From Methanocatella intestini (GTDB lineage Archaea; Methanobacteriota; Methanobacteria; Methanobacteriales; Methanobacteriaceae), in assembly GCF_002252585.1 (NCBI RefSeq), contig NZ_NQLD01000012.1: DNA of 64,000 bases; one strand, written 5' to 3'. This document shows, piece by piece, positions 1 to 8,333 of this stretch. The position numbers and the translations under genes are program-made. Within the stretch, counting starts at the first letter, position 1. Each line of letters opens with the position of its first letter. The notes under the pieces were generated by a model. That model saw nothing but the letters and a program-made list of their open reading frames with translations. It was not told where the DNA came from and did not search any database.

Positions 1-257
1 AATTCTTCTGCAAGTTTATCATATCTTTCAATTATTTCATCTCTTCTAGCATTCCATTCTCTTTGTTTTTCAGATATTGATGCTCCATTTTCTATTTTGT
101 GTCCACAGTTTCTACAAAAATTAGTGTTTTTATCATTAGCAATGCCACATTTTGGGCACATATTTTTATCGGTCTGAGGTGAAGATACTTTTTCACCACA
201 TTGAAAACAAAAAGCAGAATCTGTAACTTCAGCACCACAATTACTGCATTTAACCAT
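1..257 (-). CDS. zinc-ribbon protein, 3' part missing at window edge
   Basis: This gene starts at ATG 257 and runs off the left edge, so only 85 codons are visible. The N-terminus has four CxxC knuckles, two zinc ribbons in tandem: CSNCG with CFQCG, then CPKCG with CRNCG. The last visible stretch is charged and helical and includes KQREWNARRDEIIERYDKL. The ribbon type (CxxCG-x9-12-CxxCG) is the short archaeal form found on many membrane and soluble proteins here. Function is unknown; zinc binding is inferred from the cysteine spacing. The downstream neighbour (270-815) ends 12 bases before this start on the same strand, so the two may be co-transcribed. Confidence 0.75.
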   Translation of the reverse strand, partial: MVKCSNCGAEVTDSAFCFQCGEKVSSPQTDKNMCPKCGIANDKNTNFCRNCGHKIENGASISEKQREWNARRDEIIERYDKLAEE

Positions 258-269
258 AATATCACTTCA

Positions 270-815
270 TTATTGTGAATCAAGAGCTTTTTTAAGTTTA
301 TTACCCCAATCTTTTTTTTCAATATCATTAACCGTATGCTGCAAATTATTAGAAACATCTGCAATAGATTCATTAAGAGAATTGATTTTGGTATCCATAA
401 TATCCAATTCTAGTTTCATAAATCCTTTTTCAATATCAGAATAAATTTTAGAGTTTTCTTCAGAAATTAACTCAATATTATCCCCATCAGTTAACATGTC
501 CATTAATCTTAAAAATACATGTTCCTGATGTTGTTTTTCATATTCTTTTATTGTATACTCACTATAAACTTTTTCTAACAGCATTTTGATAACATTTATA
601 AAATCTTCTTTATCATTATTTTCATTAATATTATTTGGAGTTAAACTAGTTTTTAATAAAAATACAGAATCAATATGTTCATCATCTTTTAAAACTAATG
701 AATAACCCTTATTTTCAACAAAAACTAATGCTATTGATTTATTATCATAGATATTAGTTTCAACTTTCTTAAATTCTTTTGGAATTGATAAATAATCTAA
801 ATTACGAACTAACAT
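270..815 (-). CDS. hypothetical cytosolic protein
   Basis: A 181-residue protein that I do not recognise. It has no membrane segment or signal peptide. The first half is probably alpha/beta, and the last 60 residues (from about 120) look helical or coiled-coil, with DIEKGFMKLELDIMDTK and a heptad-like spread of leucines. It lies directly upstream of the partial zinc-ribbon gene at 1-257 on the same strand, 12 bases apart, so a two-gene operon is likely. The open frame is long, with normal codon use for the window, which supports a real gene. Confidence 0.7.
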   Translation of the reverse strand: MLVRNLDYLSIPKEFKKVETNIYDNKSIALVFVENKGYSLVLKDDEHIDSVFLLKTSLTPNNINENNDKEDFINVIKMLLEKVYSEYTIKEYEKQHQEHVFLRLMDMLTDGDNIELISEENSKIYSDIEKGFMKLELDIMDTKINSLNESIADVSNNLQHTVNDIEKKDWGNKLKKALDSQ

Positions 816-887
816 TTGAAATACCTTATAATTTAATTAATTATATTTTATTAATATGTAGTATATTAATGTTGTTATTAAAAATGG

Positions 888-957
888 ATATTAATTAATA
901 TTTTATTAATAAAATAATAGTTAAATATTTATTTTAAGCTAATAATAAGCTTATTAT
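888..957. promoter_or_regulatory. two AT-rich palindromes, possible operators
   Basis: The gap between the divergent genes at 815 and 1013 holds two perfect palindromes: a 14-bp one at 888-901 (ATATTAATTAATAT) and a 16-bp one at 942-957 (ATAATAAGCTTATTAT). They lie just upstream of the TATA element of the winged-helix regulator gene. Autoregulation is inferred only from position. In sequence this AT-rich, chance palindromes are common, especially the first. Confidence 0.3.
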
Positions 958-970
958 ATGTTTCCAATAA

Positions 971-980
971 TATATATAAA
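971..980 (+). promoter_or_regulatory. TATA element of the winged-helix regulator gene
   Basis: TATATATAAA is centred about 37 bases before ATG 1013. With the usual 25-base archaeal spacing, transcription would begin near 1003, giving a short leader without a Shine-Dalgarno motif. Confidence 0.45.
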
Positions 981-1012
981 GTTATAACCTCATTATTAAT
1001 TAAATAATACAT

Positions 1013-1282
1013 ATGAACAAAAAAGAACTTTATTCAGCTATTGGATTTATAAAAATATCAAAAACACGTCAAAAAATATTAAAATGTCTTGAAAATAATT
1101 ATATGTTGCCTTCTGAAATTGCACTAAAAACAGATTTAGGAACTACACAAGTATCTAATGCACTTTCAGACTTAAAAAACAAAAGATTAGTTGAATGTAT
1201 TAATGAAGAAGACAAAAAAGGAAGAATATATGAAATAACTAAACTTGGATTGGAAGTTTTAAACCAAATAAAAAAATTATAA
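1013..1282 (+). CDS. winged-helix (MarR/ArsR-like) transcriptional regulator
   Basis: An 89-residue single-domain DNA-binding protein. Residues about 15-85 follow the winged-helix pattern: helix 1 TRQKILKCLENN, then the HTH LPSEIALKTDLGTTQVSNALSDL, then a wing with KGRIYEITKLG. No ligand or metal-binding domain is visible. A clear paralogue (shared pattern VSNxLxDLK and KGRxYxxTxxG) lies at 46764-47051. The 3' end overlaps the convergent TPR gene at 1277 by six bases. It may bind the palindromes in its own upstream region, but its targets are unknown. Confidence 0.85.
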   Translation: MNKKELYSAIGFIKISKTRQKILKCLENNYMLPSEIALKTDLGTTQVSNALSDLKNKRLVECINEEDKKGRIYEITKLGLEVLNQIKKL

Positions 1283-2266
1283 TCTATGTTTTAAATCATT
1301 AATTTTAGTTAAAACTTCTTCATCATTAGTTAAGTTATATAAAACACCATAAAAATACAAGGACTGATTTAAAAGATTTTTCTTTTCAAAATCCAAAGCT
1401 AAAAACATTGATATTTCCAAAATATCATCATTAATATTTGCTGGAATATTTTCATCATTTAAAACTTTTTTAATGTCTGTTTCATCAATATGCAGATAGC
1501 TGTTTATTAATTGCAGCTCTATTTGTGCCCTCGGATGATTTTCATAGTTTAAACTTTGTTCATATAATGCCTTTGATATGTTACACTTCTTATTTTCATA
1601 GTAGCAGTATCCCAAATCCCTATACGCTTTAGCTATTTCTCTTGGATCATAGCTAAACTTTAAAATTTCAACTGCTGTTTTCTTCAAATTATTCAAATCA
1701 TAATTTCCATCATATAATGCAGATAATGTAGATAAAATCTCACCAGAAACAGGATTATAGGATAGAGCTTTTTTAAGTGCACTTTCAGCCCTGTCAAATT
1801 CAGATAAATTCATAAGTACAACACCATACAAGTAAAACACTCTTGGATATTCATCACCAAATGGAATTACTTTCATTTCTTTTGGTGTTTTAAAATATTT
1901 CCGGAATAACTCCTCTTCCAAAGGATTATTAAAGTAAAAATAATCAAATTGAGGATCTTCCCTAAATTTAAATGGTAAAATTTCCATAAAGTCTTCAAGC
2001 TCTTTTAGGGCTGTTTCAAAATCCCCATAATTCAGATAACTGTAAACTGATTTTATGAATTCATCAACTGGTATATCCTGAATAACAGCTTTTTTATACG
2101 CATTTTGTTCTTCATCACTCATCAAATCCCAAAGCAATCTGCCAAGTTCCAAATGGATTTCCTTTGAGTTATGAATCTTAAATTGCTTAATCAGATAAGC
2201 TTTATCTTTATCTGTATTTCCAGTTAAATCAGATTTAATTTTAGCTATTATATCATCATAAGACAT
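1277..2266 (-). CDS. TPR-repeat protein
   Basis: A 329-residue soluble protein with tetratricopeptide-type helical hairpins. The clearest lie at about residues 145-180 (YGVVLMNLSEFDRAESALKK) and 215-250 (YRDLGYCYYENKKCNISKAL), with a further one near the C-terminus (FYGVLYNLTNDEEVL). TPR domains mediate protein-protein contacts, and the partner is not evident. The start is 13 bases below the stop of the acidic repeat gene (2280-2984) on the same strand, consistent with one operon that also includes the 51-residue membrane ORF above it. Confidence 0.8.
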   Translation of the reverse strand: MSYDDIIAKIKSDLTGNTDKDKAYLIKQFKIHNSKEIHLELGRLLWDLMSDEEQNAYKKAVIQDIPVDEFIKSVYSYLNYGDFETALKELEDFMEILPFKFREDPQFDYFYFNNPLEEELFRKYFKTPKEMKVIPFGDEYPRVFYLYGVVLMNLSEFDRAESALKKALSYNPVSGEILSTLSALYDGNYDLNNLKKTAVEILKFSYDPREIAKAYRDLGYCYYENKKCNISKALYEQSLNYENHPRAQIELQLINSYLHIDETDIKKVLNDENIPANINDDILEISMFLALDFEKKNLLNQSLYFYGVLYNLTNDEEVLTKINDLKHRL

Positions 2267-2279
2267 GTTTTATCATTTT

Positions 2280-2984
2280 TTAATTGGATTTATTTGCATT
2301 ATATTCAGCTATTTGCTTCTCAAATTCTCTTTCCTGAGCTCGTTCTATTGCATCCATTTCAGCTATTTGCTTTTTAAATTCTCTTTCCTGAGCTTCTTGT
2401 TCTGTTGCATCCATTTCAGCTATTTTCTTCTGATAATATTCTTCTTCCCCATAATCATCCATTTCTGATTTAAAATCTGATCCATAAATTTCTGATTCCA
2501 TTTCAAAAGTTAAATTATCTTCAAAGTCATATTCTTCCATAAATGAACGTTCATCATAATCAGAATTACTGGACTCATCCATATAATAACCACGTTCAAA
2601 ACAGCTCATAGGACCTTCAATAGAGTCTTCTTTTCTGAACTGTTCCTGTTGATACTTTTTATATTCCAAATCAGAATCAATACAATCTGAATAATCATCC
2701 CATTTATCATATTCCTGTTCTAAATCAAAATGTTCATCAATTTTATCCATAAATTGTTCTTCTATTGGATAATCATCACAGGAATTATATTCATAATAGT
2801 TATCCATTAATTGATTCATAAATTTTTCATACTTTAACAATTCCAAATCAATACGGTTAGCCAGTTCCATCTGTTCCACATCTTCATCAGATATTTCATG
2901 AATTTCAGGTGCTTGTGTAGCTATAAATTTTCTAAATTGCATTTCAGAATCAAGAGATCCATCATAACTTATTTTTTCAAACAT
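2280..2984 (-). CDS. acidic repeat-ended hypothetical protein
   Basis: This is read as 234 residues from ATG 2984 (MFEKISYDG). The frame is open further upstream to 3071, but that part is the antisense-frame overlap of the small membrane ORF at 2987-3142 and is best left out. The protein is extremely rich in Asp, Glu and Tyr through the middle. It ends in three related helical units built on KQIAEMDA and QEREFxKQIAE, encoded by a 54-57 bp tandem repeat. No enzyme motif is visible. The start lies two bases after the stop of the preceding ORF, so the two are probably translationally coupled. Confidence 0.7.
   Translation of the reverse strand: MFEKISYDGSLDSEMQFRKFIATQAPEIHEISDEDVEQMELANRIDLELLKYEKFMNQLMDNYYEYNSCDDYPIEEQFMDKIDEHFDLEQEYDKWDDYSDCIDSDLEYKKYQQEQFRKEDSIEGPMSCFERGYYMDESSNSDYDERSFMEEYDFEDNLTFEMESEIYGSDFKSEMDDYGEEEYYQKKIAEMDATEQEAQEREFKKQIAEMDAIERAQEREFEKQIAEYNANKSN
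2305..2425. repeat. 54-57 bp tandem repeat inside the acidic protein gene
   Basis: Two full units (2305-2358 and 2359-2415) and the beginning of a third all start with TCAGCTATTT and contain AAATTCTCTTTCCTGAGCT. They encode the C-terminal KQIAEMDA units. Copy number could vary between strains by slippage. Confidence 0.7.
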
Positions 2985-2986
2985 TT

Positions 2987-3142
2987 TTATCCCATAGGTG
3001 TTAAAATCATTTGAGAAACTTGCCAGAAGATAATTAAAGTTATAACAGTTAATAAAAACCATTTCATCCATTCTTCAAGTTTATTTAATTCATCAACAAA
3101 GTACTTGCTTTTATTATTGAATTTTTTCATTTTATTAAACAT
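2987..3142 (-). CDS. small single-pass membrane protein (51 aa)
   Basis: This short ORF starts at ATG 3142 and ends at TAA 2987. The product begins MFNKMKKFNNKSKYF, continues with an amphipathic DELNKLEEWMKW, and then has one hydrophobic stretch, FLLTVITLIIFW, near residues 29-40. The gene sits two bases before ATG 2984 of the acidic protein. That makes a small membrane anchor plus acidic soluble protein pair, plus the TPR gene, in one operon. The call rests on the fit of the hydrophobic segment and the near-overlapping start and stop; function is unknown. Confidence 0.6.
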   Translation of the reverse strand: MFNKMKKFNNKSKYFVDELNKLEEWMKWFLLTVITLIIFWQVSQMILTPMG

Positions 3143-3303
3143 TCCTTTTATAATATCAAATTTTCATTTACAAATTTATAAAAAATCTATGTTTCTTTAG
3201 GTTTTAAAAATAGTTTTTTTCTTGTTAATTATTAATTTGTAAAACATAGTATATAAACTTGTGTATATGATGATTTAAAAAAAGTTAAAAAATAGTGATG
3301 AAT

Positions 3304-3681
3304 TTATAAAAATTTAATATAGTATAAATAACTAATACACATAACTCCAATAGCTATAATGATAATGCAGGTTCCATGTTTATGGACATCTTCATTTTTC
3401 TGAGTTAACAAGTAAATACCAGCAACAATAGCTGCTAAAGGAATTAAAAAAGAAAATATATATCCAATTGCAATAGCAACACTATGCTTATCATTTGCAG
3501 ATTCATCTAAATATCTGCCACATTTAGGACATCTTATGGCTCCTTTAGGGATAGTTGAGCCACAATGTTTGCAATATTCATTATTTAACTTTATGTGGTC
3601 AATAGGAAATTTAGCTCCACATTTCTGGCAAAATTTTGTATTATTTTTTACTTCACTACCACATTTAGGACAATACTTCAT
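3304..3681 (-). CDS. double zinc-ribbon membrane protein
   Basis: A 125-residue protein. Residues 1-60 hold two zinc ribbons (CPKCG/CQKCG and CKHCG/CPKCG). Two membrane helices follow, at about 70-92 (IAIGYIFSFLIPLAAIVAG) and 102-120 (CIIIIAIGVMCISYLYYI). The N-terminal ribbons probably face the cytoplasm. It lies seven bases downstream of the related gene at 3689-4465, in the same direction, so the two are likely an operon. Function is unknown; this architecture is common in Methanobrevibacter-type genomes. Confidence 0.8.
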   Translation of the reverse strand: MKYCPKCGSEVKNNTKFCQKCGAKFPIDHIKLNNEYCKHCGSTIPKGAIRCPKCGRYLDESANDKHSVAIAIGYIFSFLIPLAAIVAGIYLLTQKNEDVHKHGTCIIIIAIGVMCISYLYYIKFL

Positions 3682-3688
3682 AGTTCAC

Positions 3689-4465
3689 TCATTTAATTTT
3701 ATTTCCGCATTCCGGACAGAATTTAGAATCCTTACTTACTTTAGCTCCGCAATTGGAACAGCTTTTTTCAGGGTTATTATCTTCTTTAGATTTCTCTTTT
3801 GATTCTTCTTTAGCTTCTTCCTTAAAATTATCTTCTTTAGATTTCTCTTTAGATTCTTCTTTTGAAGATTTGTCTTCTTCTTTAGAGTCATCTTCTAATT
3901 TATGACCGCATTCAGGACAAAATGCACCATCTTCATCTAATTTTGCACCACATTCCGGACAATGTATAAAATTAAACTTATGACCGCATTCCGGACAGAA
4001 TATATTATCAGCATTGACTTCAACACCGCACTCTTGGCAGGTAACAGTGGGTATTTTTCCTAAATTCAAGTTAACTGACCCCAAAGGATTAATACCTAAA
4101 TAATTATCACGGATATAGTTAACAATAACCGCTACAATAATACAAATTCCTGTAAACTGATAAATTAACAATGAAGAATTCATAGCTACTTTCAATGCAC
4201 TAGTAAATATTAAATGTATACTTACATATGAACCAAAGAATGCAAAAACAGCATTGGTTATGATTAAATCCAAGTCATTTTCAAAAATATCCAATTTTAT
4301 AAATAGAAATCCATAAATTGCTCCTAAAATTATAAAACCCACATACATTTCAATTCCATTTACTGAATACATTACAGAATATAAAATGCCAGTTATAATA
4401 AATCCTATAATTAATGCTATAACTCCATTTTTAACAATATTTCCGATATATTCATCTTGATTCAA
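3689..4465 (-). CDS. polytopic membrane protein with C-terminal zinc ribbons
   Basis: A 258-residue protein. The first 125 residues form about four membrane helices (for example GVIALIIGFIITGILYSVMY). The soluble tail has six CxxCG knuckles, forming three zinc ribbons. A lysine/glutamate-rich, low-complexity linker (repeated KEESKEKSKED) separates the last ribbon. The arrangement is the mirror image of the neighbouring gene at 3304-3681, whose ribbons are N-terminal. The repeat in the linker is also a DNA-level repeat (about 3785-3860) and may vary in length. The role is unknown. Confidence 0.8.
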   Translation of the reverse strand: MNQDEYIGNIVKNGVIALIIGFIITGILYSVMYSVNGIEMYVGFIILGAIYGFLFIKLDIFENDLDLIITNAVFAFFGSYVSIHLIFTSALKVAMNSSLLIYQFTGICIIVAVIVNYIRDNYLGINPLGSVNLNLGKIPTVTCQECGVEVNADNIFCPECGHKFNFIHCPECGAKLDEDGAFCPECGHKLEDDSKEEDKSSKEESKEKSKEDNFKEEAKEESKEKSKEDNNPEKSCSNCGAKVSKDSKFCPECGNKIK

Positions 4466-4597
4466 TAAAACACCTCATTTTTTTATACTTATTTATAATT
4501 TTTAATTAAACTAGTATTTAAAATATGTATAAAACAGAAATACTTTTCAAACACTCTTAGGAAAGCTATTTTTAAATGTTAATAAAAAATATATATT

Positions 4598-6433
4598 ATG
4601 GATTTTTGTAGTGAATGCGGATCAATGATATTAAATGGGAATAAATGCCCAATGTGCGGATGTAGGAAAATTGCCGAAAATAATGAAGTTAAAAAAGCAG
4701 TACCTCCAAAAAACAAAGCAAAAACAAATAAAAAGCCCATTATTGAAACATTCACCCAAGATATTAAATTAGAAGCTAAAAAAATACCTGACAAAAATGG
4801 AAAATACTTAAAAAAAGACTATAATAGCATAGATGATTTAGATGATAAAACTAAAGAAGAACTGCTGGCCAATGAAGATTTTTTCAGGACAGTAAACAGC
4901 AAACCTTTAGATATGCAGCAGAAAATAGCCTGTGTTTTAGATTCCAAAAATGTTCAAATCATTGCAGGAGCAGGAACCGGAAAAACATTTACTTTAATTG
5001 CTAAAATAAAATATTTAATAGCTAAAAAGCATGTTAAAGCAGAAGATATTTTATGTCTGTCATTTTCAAATACTTCTGTCAGGGATTTAAAAGAAAAACT
5101 TCCTGAAAATGTTGAAGTAATGACATTTCACAGTTTAGGAAGATCAATCATTAAACAGCATCATAAAGTGTCAGTCATTGAAAATAATGAAATATTAGCT
5201 ATAATAAATGATTATATTGATAATGCCCGCACAGATACCTTAAAAGACATACTTGAATTTTGCGATTCCTATTTTTTAGGTATTGACAGTTATATTGTTA
5301 GAAGAAACAACAGAAAAGAGTTGCTGAATGAAGTGAAAGAAGCATTTACAAAAGTGACATTTAAATCCTTGCTTGCAGATTTTATAAATTTATTTAAGGG
5401 CAACAATTTTACAAAAAATCATTTCAGCTATTTCAGAAGCAATAATGATGATAAGAACCATGACATCTTCCTAAAAATCGCTGAAGAATTCTACATTTAC
5501 TATCAGGAATACCTGGATATGCACAGACAGATTGATTTTAATGATATGATAAATGAATCTAGTAAGTTAATTAAAAAATACGGATTGAAAAAACATTACA
5601 GATACATACTGGTTGATGAATATCAGGACACTACATATACCAATTATAATCTGATTAAAAACCTTCAGTACAAAACAGATGCACACCTGACAGTTGTAGG
5701 AGATGACTGGCAATCAATATATGCTTTTAGAGGTACAAATATTGAATTTTTCTCACATTTTGAAGAGTATTTTGAAAATCCCCAAAGAATATTCATTGAA
5801 AAAACATACAGGAACCCTCAGGAGCTAATTGACATAGCCGGCAGCTTCATTATGAAAAACCCTAAACAAATTAAGAAATCTCTTAAGTCTCCTAAAAATC
5901 TGAAAAAACCAGTTAAAATAATTTATCCTCAAAAAAATCCTATAGAAAAAAGAGAAATGATTTATAATCTTATAAAAAATCTGTCTGAAAAATCCGAAGA
6001 TGTATTAATTTTAGGCAGAACAAACAACAACATCAACCAGTTTATAAAACACAGGAATTTAGTTAAAAAAGGCAATCTGAAAAAAGATAAATTCTTACGA
6101 ATTTTAGACAAAACAGACAAATCAATGAATAATGTTTACTACAGAACCCTGCATTCAGCTAAAGGTCTGGAAGCAGATAATGTAATTATAATCAATATGA
6201 TTGATGATTATTTAGGTTTTCCATCAAAATTAAAAACACACAGTGTTTTAAGTTATGTAAACACTAAAAATTATGATTATAAATATTCAGAAGAACGAAG
6301 ACTATTCTATGTTGGCCTTACACGTTCCAAAAATAATGTTTATTTGATAAGTGATAAAAATAACCCTTCGGAATTCATTGAAGAGCTTATAGATGATAAT
6401 CCTGAAAATTTAGAAATAATTGAGTATAAGTGA
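4598..6433 (+). CDS. SF1 (UvrD/Rep-type) DNA helicase with N-terminal zinc ribbon
   Basis: A 611-residue ATP-dependent helicase. Residues 4-20 form a zinc ribbon (CSEC-x9-CPMC), and a basic linker follows. The helicase core shows motif I/Walker A AGAGTGKT (about 123-131), motif Ia LSFSNTSVRDL, motif II LVDEYQDT, motif III VVGDDWQSIYAFRG, motif IV region EKTYRNPQEL, motif V LHSAKGLEADNV and motif VI RRLFYVGLTRSKN. All key residues are present. No nuclease domain is attached. UvrD-like enzymes unwind DNA in repair or act as the motor of defence systems, and the sequence does not decide between these. It stands between zinc-ribbon genes on the opposite strand. The ATG has a TATA-like TTTTTAAATG about 25 bases upstream, so it may be leaderless. 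Confidence 0.92.
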   Translation: MDFCSECGSMILNGNKCPMCGCRKIAENNEVKKAVPPKNKAKTNKKPIIETFTQDIKLEAKKIPDKNGKYLKKDYNSIDDLDDKTKEELLANEDFFRTVNSKPLDMQQKIACVLDSKNVQIIAGAGTGKTFTLIAKIKYLIAKKHVKAEDILCLSFSNTSVRDLKEKLPENVEVMTFHSLGRSIIKQHHKVSVIENNEILAIINDYIDNARTDTLKDILEFCDSYFLGIDSYIVRRNNRKELLNEVKEAFTKVTFKSLLADFINLFKGNNFTKNHFSYFRSNNDDKNHDIFLKIAEEFYIYYQEYLDMHRQIDFNDMINESSKLIKKYGLKKHYRYILVDEYQDTTYTNYNLIKNLQYKTDAHLTVVGDDWQSIYAFRGTNIEFFSHFEEYFENPQRIFIEKTYRNPQELIDIAGSFIMKNPKQIKKSLKSPKNLKKPVKIIYPQKNPIEKREMIYNLIKNLSEKSEDVLILGRTNNNINQFIKHRNLVKKGNLKKDKFLRILDKTDKSMNNVYYRTLHSAKGLEADNVIIINMIDDYLGFPSKLKTHSVLSYVNTKNYDYKYSEERRLFYVGLTRSKNNVYLISDKNNPSEFIEELIDDNPENLEIIEYK

Positions 6434-6727
6434 TTCTGTTTTAAAAACAACAAAAGGAATTGAAAAGCCACACAATAAACCTGTAATAAATCTTAAAGTA
6501 TTATTGCTTGTTCTTAAACCATAATATTGTGTAGTTCCATCAACAATTAAAGGAACAAATCCTAAAACAAAAATTAAATTAGGTTGGGTTAAAATAGCTA
6601 AAACAAACCCAATAACTGCACCTATAACAATTCCGGTACATCTACTGCAAACTGGAAACTGCCTTTCCTTATAGAAAAATGATCTTTCAGGTTTCTGATG
6701 GCACAGATATTTGCAGATATTCATCAT
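6410..6727 (-). CDS. DUF2085-type small membrane protein
   Basis: Read from ATG 6727 (MMNICKYLCHQKPERS), which starts 12 bases below the stop of the upstream gene. The open frame reaches 6805, but that would overlap the upstream gene heavily. The conserved pattern of the DUF2085 family is visible: CHQKPERSF followed by FPVCSRCTGIVIG. Three hydrophobic helices follow (VIGFVLAILTQ, LIFVLGFVPLIVDG, LRFITGLLCGFSIPFVV). The cysteines probably bind metal or form disulfides; function is unknown. Its 3' end overlaps the convergent helicase gene by 24 bases. Confidence 0.75.
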   Translation of the reverse strand: MMNICKYLCHQKPERSFFYKERQFPVCSRCTGIVIGAVIGFVLAILTQPNLIFVLGFVPLIVDGTTQYYGLRTSNNTLRFITGLLCGFSIPFVVFKTESLILNYF

Positions 6728-6738
6728 ACACTCATAAA

Positions 6739-7074
6739 TCAAAATATCAATCCTATAATGTATAATATAAATACAATAACTACAATTAAACCACAGCAGC
6801 CCCAACAGTCACTGTCACTTGAACTGGTACTGCTTGTTTGTGAAGCTGATGAAGAAGTGTAAGTTGATGAAGAATTCGGATTAGATCCGCAATATGGGCA
6901 AATTCTTAAATTGCTGTCTATCAGATTGTTACAGCTGCGACACTTTACTTTTGAAGTTGTATCTGAAACTAAAGTAGCTTTTTTAACTTCCTGATCTGCT
7001 AATTTAAAACCACATTTTCTGCAAAATTTCTCATTATCTGATAATACTTCAGCTCCACAATTAGGACAATTCAT
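6739..7074 (-). CDS. double zinc-ribbon, C-terminally membrane-anchored protein
   Basis: A 111-residue protein with a zinc ribbon at residues 3-21 (CPNCG/CRKCG) and a second at about 44-62 (CRSCN/CPYCG). A serine/threonine-rich linker (TYTSSSASQTSSTSSSDS) leads to CWGCC and one membrane helix (GLIVVIVFILYIIGLIF) at the very end. This makes it a tail-anchored protein with its ribbons in the cytoplasm, or displayed if the orientation is reversed. It is followed within 12 bases by the DUF2085 gene on the same strand. Function is unknown. Confidence 0.8.
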   Translation of the reverse strand: MNCPNCGAEVLSDNEKFCRKCGFKLADQEVKKATLVSDTTSKVKCRSCNNLIDSNLRICPYCGSNPNSSSTYTSSSASQTSSTSSSDSDCWGCCGLIVVIVFILYIIGLIF

Positions 7075-7123
7075 TTTAAAGACCTCGTTGTATTTAAGTT
7101 ATGTTTATCTTAGGTAATAAACT

Positions 7124-7576
7124 TTAAGGATTACAAACCTGACATGGAATCCTTCCATCAGATATAGCTGCATCTCTGGAATTATAAGTAATTTTATTTT
7201 TCGGACTTATCTTTTGAGCCCACTCACAGTCAGGCAAATGAAACTTATCAGACTTTTGAGAACAGACATAAGTAACATTTGAACTAGCAGGAGCAGGATT
7301 TACATCTTCAGCAACATCCTTAGTCTCAGTAGTATTATTTACAACAGGTGCTGATTCATCTCCGCTGCCACCTAAAAGCAGACCGGCACCTAATGCAACA
7401 ATAGCTACAATAGCTATTATAGCAACAATTAAAATAGGATTAAATCCACCTTTCTTATCACTAGCTATTTTAGGGCTTTTAGGAGTATCTTCATTACTTT
7501 TTAAGGGAGTTCTGCATTTAGGACAGAACTTTGCCTTATCTGAAACTTCACTATTACATTCACGACATTGAACCAT
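7124..7576 (-). CDS. zinc-ribbon/TM protein with Ada-like C-terminal metal-binding module
   Basis: A 150-residue protein. Residues 4-22 form a zinc ribbon (CREC/CPKC) and a membrane helix spans about 46-68 (ILIVAIIAIVAIVALGAGLL). A linker rich in Asn, Ala and Pro follows. The last 50 residues carry the pattern YVCSQKSDKFHLPDCEWA ... IPCQVCNP. This KFHxxxC plus PCxxCxP arrangement resembles the small Cys/His module found at the end of many secreted micrococcal-nuclease-type proteins, related to the Ada metal-binding fold. The C-terminal module is probably extracellular. No catalytic domain is present. Confidence 0.75.
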   Translation of the reverse strand: MVQCRECNSEVSDKAKFCPKCRTPLKSNEDTPKSPKIASDKKGGFNPILIVAIIAIVAIVALGAGLLLGGSGDESAPVVNNTTETKDVAEDVNPAPASSNVTYVCSQKSDKFHLPDCEWAQKISPKNKITYNSRDAAISDGRIPCQVCNP

Positions 7577-7816
7577 TAGCTAACCTCACCTAAATTTTAC
7601 AAAAACAGGTAAAAATTATTAATTAATGATTAATTTATACAAAGATGATAATAAAGTTGTTTAATTGATTTTAGGAAAAACTATTAACTAACTTAATATA
7701 TGCACTTTAGTAATTCATATCTTTAACAAAACAGTAGCTGATTTTAAAGGAAATAATCTTAAGAATTATTTACACTTATGAATTATATTTATTATCATTT
7801 CATAATTCATTATAAC

Positions 7817-8224
7817 TCAACCAGTTGGAACAACTTCACTTCTGCCGTCACCAAAATAAATTCTTGCATTCCCATCACTTAAATATTCATGAGCTACAAC
7901 ATTATCATCATCTGAATAATGATTGTGTGTACTTTTATAATGATGAGCTTGTGCTTGAATATCTTCACTATAACCGCTAAATGGATCATCTTCTTCTTGT
8001 TTTGATGATGTATGTTCTTTATTATTAACTGGAACATTAACAGCACTTTCTGCTTCATTATTAATTTTAGTATTGGCACTTTCATTAACATTTGCAGTAT
8101 TGTTTATAGTAATATTTACTTCATTTTCATCAGCATTACTTAATCCAATACTAAATCCATAAATTACTATACAAACAGCTACTATTATTGAAATAGTTAA
8201 TATCAAATATACTTTTTTAATCAT
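7817..8224 (-). CDS. secreted or membrane-anchored small protein
   Basis: A 135-residue protein with an N-terminal hydrophobic helix (about residues 6-27, YLILTISIIVAVCIVIYGF). This acts as signal anchor or signal peptide. A low-complexity, Asn/Glu-rich region follows. The C-terminal 45 residues are His/Tyr/Asp-rich and end with GNARIYFGDGRSEVVPTG. No recognised domain is present, and an extracellular location is inferred. It stands alone, with 240 bases of gene-free AT-rich sequence upstream (7577-7816) in which I see nothing else. Confidence 0.65.
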   Translation of the reverse strand: MIKKVYLILTISIIVAVCIVIYGFSIGLSNADENEVNITINNTANVNESANTKINNEAESAVNVPVNNKEHTSSKQEEDDPFSGYSEDIQAQAHHYKSTHNHYSDDDNVVAHEYLSDGNARIYFGDGRSEVVPTG

Positions 8225-8333
8225 TTTATCGTTACTCCTTCTTTTTACAAGTAATTTTCATTAAGAAATATAATTCCGTTGAAAGTTTATTTAACTCCAA
8301 AATCATACACTATAAAATTCCCTTTTTTTGAAA

